Assembly: GCA_016789745.1 (NCBI GenBank)
Contig: JAEUQF010000329.1
Span: 1 to 39,706, forward strand
Source of the DNA: Bryobacterales bacterium
GTDB taxonomy: Bacteria; Acidobacteriota; Terriglobia; Bryobacterales; Bryobacteraceae
Direction: 5' to 3'
DNA length: 39,706 nt
In this document: positions 24,514-33,454 of the stretch, piece after piece
Layout: each line of letters starts with the position of its first letter
Position numbering within the stretch: the stretch's first letter is position 1
Translations under genes and position numbers: made by a program
Notes under the pieces: generated by a model
Database searches by the model: none
What the model saw: the letters and a program-made list of their open reading frames with translations, nothing else
Told to the model about the DNA's origin: nothing

Positions 24514-26142
24514 AAGGCCGGGCAGACCTGTACGAGCGGGGCCGAGAGGCTGTTGGAAGAGCCGTCGCAACTGCCGCCGCCTGGAGTGAAGATGCGGATC
24601 GAGGTGGGCGACGAGAAGCTGCCGTCCTTCACTTCTGTGGCGCCGCTTGCTTCGAAGACGATGTTGCCGGAGATGCTGCCGGAACCCTTCTCCCACTTGA
24701 GAATTCCGGAAGAGCCGGTGCGGGAGGCGCGGAGCGTGGCGGAGCGGGCACGGCGGAGAGTTACTTCGGAGCCTTCGATGAGGCCCCGGTTGGCGCTGGT
24801 CTCGATGGTGATGCCGGCGGCGGCTGTTCCGGAGGCAGGGCCAAGAGTGGCCTTCGACAGTTTGATGGTGCCTTCGGTGCCGGTCAGGGTGAGGGCCAGC
24901 GAGTGGCCGAACAGCATCTGGGAGTCGCTGATTTCGAACAGGCTCTTGGAGCCGGTGGTGGTGAGTTGTATGGAGCCCTGCGGCGCGTTGAGGACCACGT
25001 CATCGACGCTCTTGAGAGTGGTCTCGGCGCCGTTGCCTTGTATCTCGACGCCGAGGTTGCCGCGGATGTTGGCATTGAAGAGGCCTGCGTTCAGCTTATT
25101 GCCGGCCGAGAGGGTGACCTTGGCGGTGCTCCACAGCGAGTCGGTCTGTCCGGAGTAGCGCTTTGAAACTTCGAACTGGGCCTCGTCGGTAAGTGCCACG
25201 GCCAGCGTCCCGCCGGTGGCGCGCAGGGTGGACTCCATGGTGGATACCTCACTGCCGGAGCCGCGGAAATCAACGGTGATGGTGGGGGCTGCCAGGAGGC
25301 TCTTGTTCATTTTCAAGGCACCCCGGGAGCGGCTTTGGATGTTGAGAGGGCCGGTGAACGTGAGGTTGGCGCTCTCGACGATCAGATTGACGTTGGCCGC
25401 CAGGTCGATGGTACAGCCGGAGGCGACCTGTACGGCACTGGAGGAGCCGGTGATGGCGAGGTTGGTGCGCACGCCGATGGCGCTGCCCTTGGTCGCTTCG
25501 CAATTGGCCTTGAAGACGGAAGGGCTCATGACGATGTCGTCATCGCCACCGATAACTGGGGGGCCGGGGACTACGGACGGAGGCGGGGGCGGATCGGTGG
25601 GTAACTCGGGAATCCGTTTCACGGAAGTGATGATCGGGCTGGGATAGATGGACTGTTCATAGTTGGGTCCGGCGGCCTCAAGAATCGCGAGTGCGACGGA
25701 ACCGAGGTTGATGAGCATACTGCCGGTGGCGATGTTCACGTCGATGCGGCCCTGGATGGTGCGGTCGCGCAGGGGAGTGAAGTCGACCACGGTCGGCGTG
25801 CCGCCATGAGCCCAGGGGCTGGTAGCGGTTTTGAAGGAGGTGCCGAAGCCGTAGTAGGAGTAGAGTCCCGTGGCACCGGCACCAAGCGGCGAAAACGAGG
25901 TGCCCATAAGGACGCCGTTGTTGTAGAGGGACGCCGTGATGCCGGTGTGGGGTTGCTGGAGGGTAACGTACCCACCGTAGACGTTCACGGTGTTGGGTGC
26001 CAGCGGCCACGCGGCGGTGGGCATGCGGAACTCGATGCGCAGCGTGCGGGCCGCGGTCCAGGTTGCGGTCTGGGCAGAGGCGGCGGCTGTGAACAAAGCA
26101 GCCAGTAGCAAGCCGGAGCCTAGCTAGTTTCCTAACGTTCAT
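24510..26142 (-). pseudogene. Secreted beta-rich (beta-helix-like) protein, frameshifted in its signal sequence
   Basis: From ATG 26142 (AGGAG at 26150-26154, 7-nt spacing) the reading frame begins MNVRKLA and is then thrown out of phase by a tandem CTAGCTAG (26120-26127). Removing one CTAG gives a standard signal peptide, MNVRKLGSGLLLAALF followed by TAAASAQ, in phase with the long frame that ends at 24510. The mature part (about 520 residues) has an N-terminal beta domain, a Pro-rich linker ('LPTDPPPPPS') and a repetitive beta-strand region suggestive of a right-handed beta-helix or adhesin. No catalytic motif is visible. The long frame alone could be expressed only from a TTG at 26111, which would lack the positively charged N-terminus. 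Whether this is decay, reversible slippage or an assembly error is open. Confidence 0.7.
26120..26127 (-). repeat. Tandem CTAG duplication within a signal-peptide coding region
   Basis: Two adjacent copies of CTAG lie six codons after a well-supported start (ATG 26142). One copy restores the reading frame, two copies disrupt it. CTAG is usually one of the rarest tetranucleotides in bacterial genomes, so a tandem pair in this position is noteworthy. Confidence 0.6.
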
Positions 26143-26149
26143 TCGACGT

Positions 26150-26154
26150 CTCCT
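26150..26154 (-). promoter_or_regulatory. Ribosome-binding site that fixes the start of the frameshifted secreted protein
   Basis: The minus strand reads AGGAG here, 7 nt before ATG 26142. It is a strong Shine-Dalgarno site and shows that translation is meant to begin at 26142, not at the TTG at 26111 that opens the long downstream frame. Confidence 0.6.
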
Positions 26155-26228
26155 ATTTCCAGGGTCTGGCTGAATAGGGTGAGGCTCCGGCGAGTTTGAT
26201 ATAGGCGGGGCGAAAATAAACTCGCGGG

Positions 26229-27437
26229 TTACAGCACGGCGTTGAGCCAGAAGACAATCGGGGCTTCCAGTTGCAGTCCGTGAAGCGGGCTGCCCAGATG
26301 GTCGATGTGACCGTAGGCATGGATGCCGATACGCGTCACCGATGGGGAACTCACTTTGTTGGCCAATTCGTCCATGATGGCGCCGAAGCCCTGGCCGGCT
26401 TTGATGAGCAACACCGGAGCGCGGAATCGGGAGAGTTTTGAGGTGTAGGCGGTTTCGACGCCGGCAAGGGAACAGTAGTAGTCGCGGCTGACGCGATTGG
26501 CAGTGACATCGTTGAACACGGCGATGGCGGCCATAATGCGGCGCTTTTCCGAATAAAAGAGTTGCCCGCTGAGAAAATCGCCGGCCGCGGTGATGAAGCC
26601 GGGGCGGGGGGAGGGGGCTACGGGGTTCGGCGCCGACAGCACCAGCACGAAGGCCTGCACGTTGGTTAAGCCTGGCGGGAAGCCCGGCACTGGAAGCACG
26701 AACGGGTCATTCGGAGCGGTGCGTGCCAGCGCGGCGAGTGTTTTCACGAACGGCAGATTCTGGTTGTCCACGGCGATTCCGCCGGCGACCATTCCGCTGT
26801 AGGCATTGCAGAAAGGCGTGTTGTGAGCGATGACGGCAGGGTCGTCGCTCACGGGCGAGCCTTCCCAGGCGAGCAGGCCGGCGTAGTCTCTGGGGTACTG
26901 GTTCACCACGGCGATAGCGGAGATGGCCCCGAGCGACAGGCCGCCGATCACCGGATCGCGGGTGGGGAACACCTGCTTGATGCGGGAGCGGATGTAGGTG
27001 GCATCGTCGATGACGGTCTGGATGCTCCAGTCGAGGGCGGGCGTACAGTCCAGGGTGACGCCGCAGGCCGCGGCGGTGATGCCGGTCTCGCGCGGCGAGT
27101 AGCCCCAGACTTCGTAGCCGGCGCGCGCGAGGTTGGCGGCGAAGGAGCGGGTGATCTCTCCCTGTTCGTCAAACAGGTAGCCCTGGAAGCTGTTTCCGAG
27201 CGATGGCAGCAGCAATACGGCCCCTTGTGCCGGGAAACCCGTCCTGCGCAGGCGATGCATCCGGAAGCGGTTGATGGCCAATGGCCCATCCTGGACGATG
27301 GTGTCGGTGAGTTCCAGTTGTCCGACGGCAAGCGGGTATAGCACGCGTGTTTCTCTGACGACATGATGAGGCGCGGCGGCGGCCTGGAACGATAGCAGCA
27401 CAGGTAAGGCCGCAAGAATGTGAGTTGTGATCCGCAT
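26229..27437 (-). CDS. Secreted alpha/beta hydrolase
   Basis: A 402-residue protein with a signal peptide (MRITTHILAALPVLLSFQAAAA). The fold is an alpha/beta hydrolase: 'GAVLLLPSLGNSFQGY' near the oxyanion strand, nucleophile Ser168 in GLSLG, and a C-terminal 'HAYGHIDHLG' that supplies the likely catalytic His. The substrate is unknown; a periplasmic esterase or lipase is the simplest guess. Start ATG 27437 has a GAGGAG-type ribosome-binding site about 9 nt upstream. An in-frame opening at 27563 encodes a Cys/Arg-rich stretch with no signal peptide and was rejected. The gene lies 86 bp upstream of the frameshifted secreted-protein gene on the same strand and about 200 bp after the decayed transporter. 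Confidence 0.88.
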   Translation of the reverse strand: MRITTHILAALPVLLSFQAAAAPHHVVRETRVLYPLAVGQLELTDTIVQDGPLAINRFRMHRLRRTGFPAQGAVLLLPSLGNSFQGYLFDEQGEITRSFAANLARAGYEVWGYSPRETGITAAACGVTLDCTPALDWSIQTVIDDATYIRSRIKQVFPTRDPVIGGLSLGAISAIAVVNQYPRDYAGLLAWEGSPVSDDPAVIAHNTPFCNAYSGMVAGGIAVDNQNLPFVKTLAALARTAPNDPFVLPVPGFPPGLTNVQAFVLVLSAPNPVAPSPRPGFITAAGDFLSGQLFYSEKRRIMAAIAVFNDVTANRVSRDYYCSLAGVETAYTSKLSRFRAPVLLIKAGQGFGAIMDELANKVSSPSVTRIGIHAYGHIDHLGSPLHGLQLEAPIVFWLNAVL

Positions 27438-27592
27438 GAAATCAATCTCCTCTTCGATTGGCATGGGCCGTGTGCCCAGGGCGGAGAGAGTCTGTGCCGT
27501 CGATTCGCGGCGGTTCGCCCTTCCGCAATCCAGACAGGGGAATTGCGGGGAATTGCCAGTCAAAAAAGGGGAGATATTTTTGCAGGAGGGGG

Positions 27593-27625
27593 AACGGGCG
27601 CTGCCCGGGGAGTTGCAGCGCCGTT
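27593..27625 (-). terminator. Strong hairpin after the decayed transporter/secreted-protein remnant
   Basis: GGCGCTGC (27597-27604) pairs perfectly with GCAGCGCC (27615-27622) across a 10-nt loop, and AAC/GTT pairs (27593-27595 with 27623-27625) extend the stem past one bulged base. It begins about 11 nt after the TAA at 27636-27638 on the minus strand. No T-run follows immediately, although T- and C-rich sequence lies some 35 nt beyond, so termination is plausible rather than certain. Confidence 0.45.
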
Positions 27626-27635
27626 GGTTAGCAGC

Positions 27636-27905
27636 TTACAGTCCGCGGCATTGATCTTCCTTATCACCGGCTACGTTGCCGCCACCGGCGGGAGCGGGCA
27701 CGTTCTCCTTGCACTGCATATTCTGGCGGATGGTGTTTTCGGTGAGGGTGGCACCGCCGGTGTTCTTGAACAACTGCAGGTCACTGCCGATGAAGACGCC
27801 GGTAACGAAGAGCGGGCCGGGGTTCTCGACATACTGCAGGCTGCCGCGAATGGTGGCGCCAGGCTGAATGGCGCTGTTTTCGTAGTTGTAAAGGTGCGGT
27901 TCTGG
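27636..27905 (-). pseudogene. 3' remnant of a secreted beta-repeat protein gene
   Basis: On the minus strand, in a frame different from the transporter permease, about 85 codons read 'YNYENSAIQPGATIRGSLQ', 'FIGSDLQLFKNTGGATLTE' and 'NMQCKENVPAPAGGGN', ending 'KEDQCRGL' at TAA (27636-27638). This is the typical C-terminus of a family of secreted beta-strand-repeat proteins that end in 'NLQCKEN.P.PTGGGN...KEDQC'. The family recollection is from memory. Upstream the same frame meets a TAA within about 15 codons, and sequence resembling the transporter permease takes over. So only the tail survives, with no start codon or signal sequence. Confidence 0.6.
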
Positions 27906-28450
27906 AGAGCGGCGGCAGGGTTACCAGGGCGAGCGCCGTTGTGGCGGGCGATGCGGCCGCTCCATGGGCCGATTCCTAACCACAGAGGCAAGGGCAGCAC
28001 GCGCAGGGCCACCAGCAGGTCGGGAAGCGCGAGCACGGCGGAGACCGCGGCGCCGATGGCCCGTGCCGCCCACGCGCTGGGATAAGCAGCGCACCAGGCG
28101 CCCAGCGGCAGTGCGGTCATCCAGGCCAACACCAGGGCACCCAGGGCTAAGCGCGCGGTGTTCCCAACGCGGCCGGCCAGCAGTTCCGAGACCGGCCGTC
28201 CGTAGGCCAGCGACATGCCGAACTCACCGCGCAGCACCGATTGAGCCCACCGGCCGTATCGCGTGGCTATGCCCTGGTTCAACCCATACTGCTCGCGCCA
28301 TTGTTCCAGCGTCTCTGGCGCCAGTGAGGGATCTACTTTCATTTCGTCCAGATAGTCACCCGGGGCGAGTTCGAGCAAGCCGACGGCCAGCAGCGAAACG
28401 CCGAGCAGTAGCAGGAGTCCCAAGGCCGCGCGGCGCATGGCGAATCTCAT
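27671..28450 (-). pseudogene. Truncated DppB/OppB-type ABC permease, chimeric 3' end
   Basis: From ATG 28450 (overlapping the stop of the ATPase gene as ATGA) about 155 residues are a good DppB-type permease. A first membrane segment ('ALGLLLLLGVSLLAVGLLEL') is followed by 'APGDYLDEM', the periplasmic 'QYGLNQGIATRYGRWAQSVL', 'GEFGMSLAYGRPV' and further membrane helices. Near 27950 the natural continuation ('TALALVTLPPLSRT') appears in a different frame, and by about 27905 the sequence is the tail of an unrelated secreted protein. The frame happens to stay open to 27671, giving a 259-residue chimera with a nonsense Thr/Ser/Pro-rich tail. The EAA loop and last helices are missing, so it should not be functional. 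No DppC partner is present. Confidence 0.72.
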
Positions 28451-29195
28451 GGCTGGGCCTCCGGCAGCATGGCGGCCAACAGGGCCAGGCTTTCGGGATG
28501 GGTGGCCGATTCGAGGAATGTCGGCCCTTCCCGTTCCTCGACAATGCGGCCGTGCGCCATCACCTGCACCCGCCCGGCGAACGAGGCGAGGCTCGTCAGG
28601 TCATGACTGATGAGGAGCATGGCAGATCCGCGCTGTTGCTGCAGGCTGACGAGCAGGGCGACGATCTCCCGCGCGCTGCCGGCGTCGAGCCCGGCCAGCG
28701 GTTCATCGAGCACCAGCAGTTGCACTTCCGGGACGGCCAGCGCCCTTGCCAGCAGAACCCGTCTGCGCTGACCGCCGCTCAACTGCGAGGGACGGTGCGG
28801 CAGCAGGTCAGCGACGAGGCCACTTCTTCCAACCGCGCCGCCAGTTGCGCCGGCCGTTCGCGCAGTCCCCGGATCCGCAGGGGCTCTGCGAGGATGTCCG
28901 CGATAGACCAACGGGGGTTCATCGCCGCCGGAGAATCCTGGAAGACGAGTTTCACGGGCGGCGGGACCTCGCTCCAGACGAGGCGCCCTTCGGTGAGCGG
29001 CTCCAATCCGGCGAGGCAGCGGCCGAGTGTCGACTTGCCGGCACCGGAGCGCCGGGCCAGCGCGATTCGCTCGCCCTGGCGGATGGTGAGATCAAGAGGG
29101 CCAAAGGCGCGGTGGTATCGTTTGGTGTCCCCGTAGCCCCTCGATACGGTGTACTGCTTGCCTGCGGCCTCGGCGCGCAGCACGGCGGCGCTCAT
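28447..29195 (-). pseudogene. Frameshifted DppF/OppF-type ABC transporter ATPase
   Basis: ATG 29195 overlaps the preceding ATPase stop (ATGA). The first part carries the Walker A region 'ARRSGAGKSTLGRC', in which the first Gly of GxxGxGK(S/T) is Arg, and a Q-loop 'VFQDSPAAMNPRWS'. After 'RLEEV' the frame is lost near 28819-28823. One extra G there would join 'RLEEV' to 'GLVADLLPHRPSQLSGGQ', which continues with the signature motif, Walker B ('LLVLDEPLAGLDAG') and H-loop ('LLISHDLTS') to the TGA at 28447. All ATPase motifs are thus present but split over two frames. In a living operon it would energise oligopeptide or nickel uptake together with the adjacent genes. Confidence 0.75.
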
Positions 29196-29888
29196 TCGTG
29201 CAGCCTGCCGTCCTGCAGGCGCAGCACGCGCTCGGTGGTGTAGTGCAGCGCGCGCACTTGATGACTGAACAGCACCAGGCTGAGTGCGGTGTGGCGGCGC
29301 AGTTAGCGCAGCAAGTCGAGGAACCTCCCGTTGCGCGATTGCGTCGAGGGCGGAGGTGGGTTCGTCGGCGATTAACAGGCTGGGGCCGGCGGCGATCGCC
29401 TGGCAGATGACGACGCGCTGGCGCTCGCCGCCACTCAATTGGTGCGGGTAGCGGCGTTGAATATGTTCGGCATCGGGAAACAGGCGGCAGAGTACGGATA
29501 GGGCCTGTGCCGGGCGATGTTGGGCGGAGTCCGTGTGCCCGCAGCACCTCGGCCACCTGCTGTCCGACGGGCATCACCGGGTTCAGGGCAATGGACGGTT
29601 CCTGCGGAATGTAGCTAATGCGCAGCCCCGTATGCTCCGCAGCTGCTCGCTGGAATACTGGAGCAGGTCCGAGCCGTCGAAGCGGATGCTGCCGGATGTG
29701 CTGGCGCTAGCCGGGAGAAGGCGGGGGATGGATCGGGCCAGTGTGGTTTTGCCGCTGCCGGAATCGCCGCAGATTCCAACGGAACTGCCCGGGGGCAACG
29801 TGAGCGAGAGGTGGCGCAGCGCCGGCGTTGTCTCGCTGCGTGCGGCGTAGCGCACCGACAGGTTGTCGATCTGAAGCCCCGCGACCAT
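29192..29888 (-). pseudogene. Multiply broken DppD/OppD-type ABC transporter ATPase
   Basis: Starting at ATG 29888, Walker A ('GICGDSGSGKTTLARS') is intact. At least four lesions follow. One G is missing from the run at 29626-29629, before 'LRISYIPQEPSIALNP'. An extra base near 29545-29549 precedes 'DSAQHRPAQALSVL'. An extra C near 29325-29330 precedes 'LDLLR'. There is also an in-frame TAA (29303-29305) where CAA (Gln) is expected in 'LLRQLRRHT'. Signature motif 'LSGGERQRVV' and Walker B 'LLIADEPTSALD' are readable once the frame is corrected. The natural stop overlaps the next ATPase start as ATGA. The gene begins 35 bp after the methyltransferase/hydrolase gene and may have been co-transcribed with it. 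Confidence 0.78.
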
Positions 29889-29923
29889 TTTCTTTCGATG
29901 CTCCTGACGGACCCGCGCTGTCT

Positions 29924-31306
29924 TTACTTTCCGGTGGCGAACACCTTCTGCAGCAGGGCGTGGCGGTGTGCAACCGCCTGCGGCGTGTTGACGTCCTGGC
30001 CGGCATCGTAGGTGGTTAACGAACGGCCTTCGGCGCGGAGGCGGCCAGCATAACGATACTCCAGAAACGGATCGTAGCGGCCGTATTGAAGCAGCACCGG
30101 TCCGCGAGCGGCCTTGAGGTAGGGTGCCAGGTCGAAGTCGCGCAGCGATTGGATGTATTTCGCAAACACCACGGGGCCGATGGCATAGCGCAGGTCGGAG
30201 GAATCCGGATCGTCGCTGGCCAGGCCGTCGGCGATGCTGGCCATGGGGCTGAGCAGCACGGCCCCTTTTATGCGTGGATCCACCCCGGCAAGGATGCCCG
30301 CCCACATGGCGCCGTAGCCGTGTCCGACGATGGCCATGCGTCCGGGGTCCACATCGTCGCGCGCGGCCAGCAGGTCCAGGCCGATGCGGGTGTCGACGAT
30401 GGCCTGGACGCAGATGTTGCGGTCGTTGTTGTCGAGCACCGGGTTGAAGTTCTTGCGCCAGCCGGCGGGGCGTGAGGCCGGGGCGTCAGGTAGCAGGCTG
30501 ATCACAGGCGAAGCGCCCTGGGCCAGCACAATCGCCTCGCCCAGGAACTGGTCATGTTTGCGGCCGGCGTCGTGAAGGAATACCACGGCCGGGTGCCGCC
30601 CGGTACGCGCGGGCCGCACCAGGGCACCGGAGACGCGCCCTTCCTTGCCTTGGTAGACAATCCGCTCCACGACCACGCCAGCGGCAGAGGGCAGGGAAGT
30701 GAGTTGGGTGTCCGGTGCCGGCGTCTGATAGGCGAACAGCGCCCGCAGTTCTTCGATTGCCTTCGGCTGCGGGACGGCCACCGGAGCGGCCGCGATCTGG
30801 CGGTCCTTCGGAATGGTCCAAAGATAGATCGTCTCGTTGCCTGCCTGCGTCACCAGGTCCGGCTTCCAACTGCCCATGTCGAACTTGTGCGTCACCACAC
30901 GCGCGCCCACCGGCAGTTCGGCCAGCAGCTTCGCGCGCAGGCGGAGGTTGACGGAGGGCAGAAGGAACGCGGTCACAACGGTGGTTTTGCGCAGGTCATA
31001 GCCGAACAGGTCGCCGCTGGAGAACGTCACCTTGTCCGATACCCCGGAAGCTTCGGCGGTGAGTTGGGCCTGCTTCACGAGCTCCGGGTTGATCTCGACG
31101 CCGGACGCGCGGATGCCGAAGCGCTGCGCGGCGGTGATGGGGATGCGCCCGTCGCCCGAGCCGAGGTCAACGAGGACATCGCCGGGCCCCACCTTGGCGG
31201 CGGCCAGCATGGCGTCGATGACGGTCTGGCTGGTGGATACGTATGGAATGTCACCTTGCGCCTGCGCATACAAGCTTGCCGCCATTGCGGTGAATAGAAG
31301 GAACAT
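29924..31306 (-). CDS. Exported SAM methyltransferase fused to an alpha/beta-hydrolase domain lacking the nucleophile
   Basis: A 460-residue protein with a probable signal peptide (MFLLFTAMAASLYAQAQ), short of positive charge at its N-terminus. Residues about 20-175 are a class I methyltransferase with the SAM-binding 'VLVDLGSGDGRIPITAA' and 'GVEINPELV'. Residues about 205-460 are a dienelactone-hydrolase-like alpha/beta-hydrolase domain. At the nucleophile elbow the sequence is GHGYG, with Gly330 where Ser (or Asp, in related GHDYG proteins) is expected, so hydrolase activity is doubtful. 'PVLLQYGRYDPF' and a late 'HRHALLQKV' are the usual acid and His regions. Exported methyltransferases of this type occur in Acidobacteria by recollection; the fusion is unusual. 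A GTG-started overlapping frame at 31374 could mark an upstream start if a base were missing. Confidence 0.82.
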   Translation of the reverse strand: MFLLFTAMAASLYAQAQGDIPYVSTSQTVIDAMLAAAKVGPGDVLVDLGSGDGRIPITAAQRFGIRASGVEINPELVKQAQLTAEASGVSDKVTFSSGDLFGYDLRKTTVVTAFLLPSVNLRLRAKLLAELPVGARVVTHKFDMGSWKPDLVTQAGNETIYLWTIPKDRQIAAAPVAVPQPKAIEELRALFAYQTPAPDTQLTSLPSAAGVVVERIVYQGKEGRVSGALVRPARTGRHPAVVFLHDAGRKHDQFLGEAIVLAQGASPVISLLPDAPASRPAGWRKNFNPVLDNNDRNICVQAIVDTRIGLDLLAARDDVDPGRMAIVGHGYGAMWAGILAGVDPRIKGAVLLSPMASIADGLASDDPDSSDLRYAIGPVVFAKYIQSLRDFDLAPYLKAARGPVLLQYGRYDPFLEYRYAGRLRAEGRSLTTYDAGQDVNTPQAVAHRHALLQKVFATGK

Positions 31307-31429
31307 GCGATTACAACCAAGATAGCGGACGCGATTCGGGACACGCTGTATACATCCTTGAAACAGGAACGCACTGCGCGTGTCTAACGGCTCAAGTCCC
31401 GACTGACCTCGTATCGTTCACATTCTGGG

Positions 31430-33451
31430 ATGAAAGACTACACCGCCGCGTGCCGCGGGATGCTGGCCTTGTGGGCGCCGCTTCTCGCTCTGGGCTCGAC
31501 GCCCCAGCCCACCGCAGGCGTTCAGTCGCTGAAACGGCTGAGCCTGGAAGAACTGTCTCAGTTGGAAGTGACGTCACCGGCAAAGACGCCGGTCGAGGTT
31601 CGCCGGGTGCCCATGGCGATCTTTGTCATCACCAGTGAGGATATCCGCCGCTCCGGAGTGGCGAGTATCCCGGAGGCGCTGCGACTGGCGCCGGGTGTGG
31701 AAGTGGCGCGGATTGAAGGCAGCAAATGGTCGGTGGGCATCCGGGGATTCGGGAGCCGGCTGTCGCGCTCGGTGCTGGTGCTGATGGATGGCCGCACGGT
31801 CTACACTACGTTCTTCGCGGGCACGTACTGGGAAGTGCAGGACACCGTGCTCGAAGACATCGACCGGATTGAAGTCATCCGCGGTCCGGGCGGCACCGTC
31901 TGGGGCCCGAACGCCGTCAACGGTGTCATCAATATCATCACCAAACGGGCCGCCGAAACCCAGGGCAGCTTCGCCACCATCAGCGCGGGCAACGTTTGGA
32001 ATGGCATTCTGCAATACCGCTACGGCGGCAAAGCCGGCGATCGACTGCATTACCGCGTCTATGGCAAGGGCTTCAGCCGCGGCCCGCAGCACCACAGCGA
32101 TGGCCGCCGCTTCGACGACTGGCGCGGTGCCCAGACCGGCTTCCGCCTGGATTGGGATCGCACCGATACCAGCAAGCTCACCTTCCAGGGCGACCTCTAC
32201 AAACAGGAGGCTGGCCAGCGCGTCAACCTGGTTAGCTATACGCAGCCCTTCACCCAATTTGTGGAGGCCGATGCCGACCTTTCGGGCGGCAATCTCAACC
32301 TCCGCTGGTCCCAGACCCTGCGCCGCGGCGCCGTTCTGCAGTTGCAGAGCTTCTATGACCGTACCAACCGCCTGGAGCCCAACTTCGGCGAACGGCGTGA
32401 CACCGTGGACCTGGACTTCGTGGTGCGCGAATCCCCCTGGCGCCGCCGCCACGTGGTGAGCTGGGGCGCAGGTATTCGTGCCAGCAACGGACGGGCCCTT
32501 GAGGTCACCAGCGGCCTCACCTTCGATCCCATCAGCCGCACCGATCATCTGCTCACCGGGTTCCTGCAGGACGAAATCTCGCTGGTTCCGGACCGGCTCT
32601 CGCTAACCGCGGGTACGAAGATCCTCCGCACCAACTTCGAGCCCTTCGCCATCGAGCCCAGTGCCCGCCTGCTGTGGACACCTAACGCCTCCCAGACTGT
32701 CTGGGCAGCCGTCACCCGCGCGGTCCGCACACCCTCGCGAGTGGAACACGATTTCTTTCTGTCGGGCTACATCGGCTCGGGTCCCGGCGGCCTGCCGTTC
32801 TTTGGCCGCTTTGATGCCAACCGCGACTTCAAGTCCGAACGTATGAACGGCTACGAAGCCGGCGCGCGCCAACTGCTGCGTCGCAATCTCTTCGTCGATG
32901 TCGCTTTCTTCCACAACCGATACACCGATCTGTTCAGCCAGGACATCACCGGTTCGGCCTTCGTTGAACAGACTCCGCTGTCCACCCATCTGCTGCTGCC
33001 GCTTCGATTCGGCAACGGCCTGGAAGGCGCGGCCACCGGCGGCGAGATCGCACCGGAATGGCGGCCGCGGGAGTACTGGCAACTGCGCGGATCCTATTCC
33101 TACCTTGCCCTGGACCTGCGGCGGGGCCCCGGCAGCCTGGACATCGGCACCGCGCCGTTCACCGAAGGCAGCAGCCCGGCCCATCGTGTGATCGCGCAGT
33201 CGCTGCTGCAACTCGGCAAGAACTTCGAACTGGATGCTACGGCCCGCTACGTCTCGGCACTGGCCCTCCGCGGAGTGGATTCCTACACCACGGTGGATGC
33301 TCGTTTCGGTTGGCGACCCACGGCCTCGGTAGACATCTCGCTGGTCGGCCGCAACCTGCTCCAACCCCACCACGTCGAGTTTCCAGCCGACCCCGGACCC
33401 AATATCGGCATCCGCCGCGCCCTTTTTGTCAGACTCACTTTGGTTCGTTAA
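31430..33451 (+). CDS. TonB-dependent receptor (colicin/vitamin B12-receptor type)
   Basis: A 673-residue outer-membrane protein of the classical short type, without a carboxypeptidase-regulatory domain. The signal region ends near 'LALGST'. A typical pre-plug stretch 'LKRLSLEELSQLEVTSPAK' follows, then the plug ('VFVITSEDIRRSGVASIPEA'-like, 'SVLVLMDGRTVYTTFFAGTYW', 'IEVIRGPGGTVWGPNAVNGV'). A 22-strand-type barrel ends 'RRALFVRLTLVR'. Such receptors import metal chelates, cobalamin or small glycans, but in this arrangement the ligand may be a signal. The next gene begins 3 bp after its TAA. Together with YfiR, sensor kinase and receiver it forms a four-gene cassette. Its codons end mostly in C, unlike the G-ending plus-strand genes elsewhere in the window. 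Confidence 0.92.
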   Translation: MKDYTAACRGMLALWAPLLALGSTPQPTAGVQSLKRLSLEELSQLEVTSPAKTPVEVRRVPMAIFVITSEDIRRSGVASIPEALRLAPGVEVARIEGSKWSVGIRGFGSRLSRSVLVLMDGRTVYTTFFAGTYWEVQDTVLEDIDRIEVIRGPGGTVWGPNAVNGVINIITKRAAETQGSFATISAGNVWNGILQYRYGGKAGDRLHYRVYGKGFSRGPQHHSDGRRFDDWRGAQTGFRLDWDRTDTSKLTFQGDLYKQEAGQRVNLVSYTQPFTQFVEADADLSGGNLNLRWSQTLRRGAVLQLQSFYDRTNRLEPNFGERRDTVDLDFVVRESPWRRRHVVSWGAGIRASNGRALEVTSGLTFDPISRTDHLLTGFLQDEISLVPDRLSLTAGTKILRTNFEPFAIEPSARLLWTPNASQTVWAAVTRAVRTPSRVEHDFFLSGYIGSGPGGLPFFGRFDANRDFKSERMNGYEAGARQLLRRNLFVDVAFFHNRYTDLFSQDITGSAFVEQTPLSTHLLLPLRFGNGLEGAATGGEIAPEWRPREYWQLRGSYSYLALDLRRGPGSLDIGTAPFTEGSSPAHRVIAQSLLQLGKNFELDATARYVSALALRGVDSYTTVDARFGWRPTASVDISLVGRNLLQPHHVEFPADPGPNIGIRRALFVRLTLVR

Positions 33452-33454
33452 GGT

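Noticed and set aside
21601..29888. Sequencing error as the sole explanation for all broken frames
   Set aside because: Lesions cluster in a few genes and include a nonsense change and a gene-fusion junction, while frames of 1605, 1092 and 673 codons elsewhere are unbroken. Individual homopolymer sites still deserve read-level checking.
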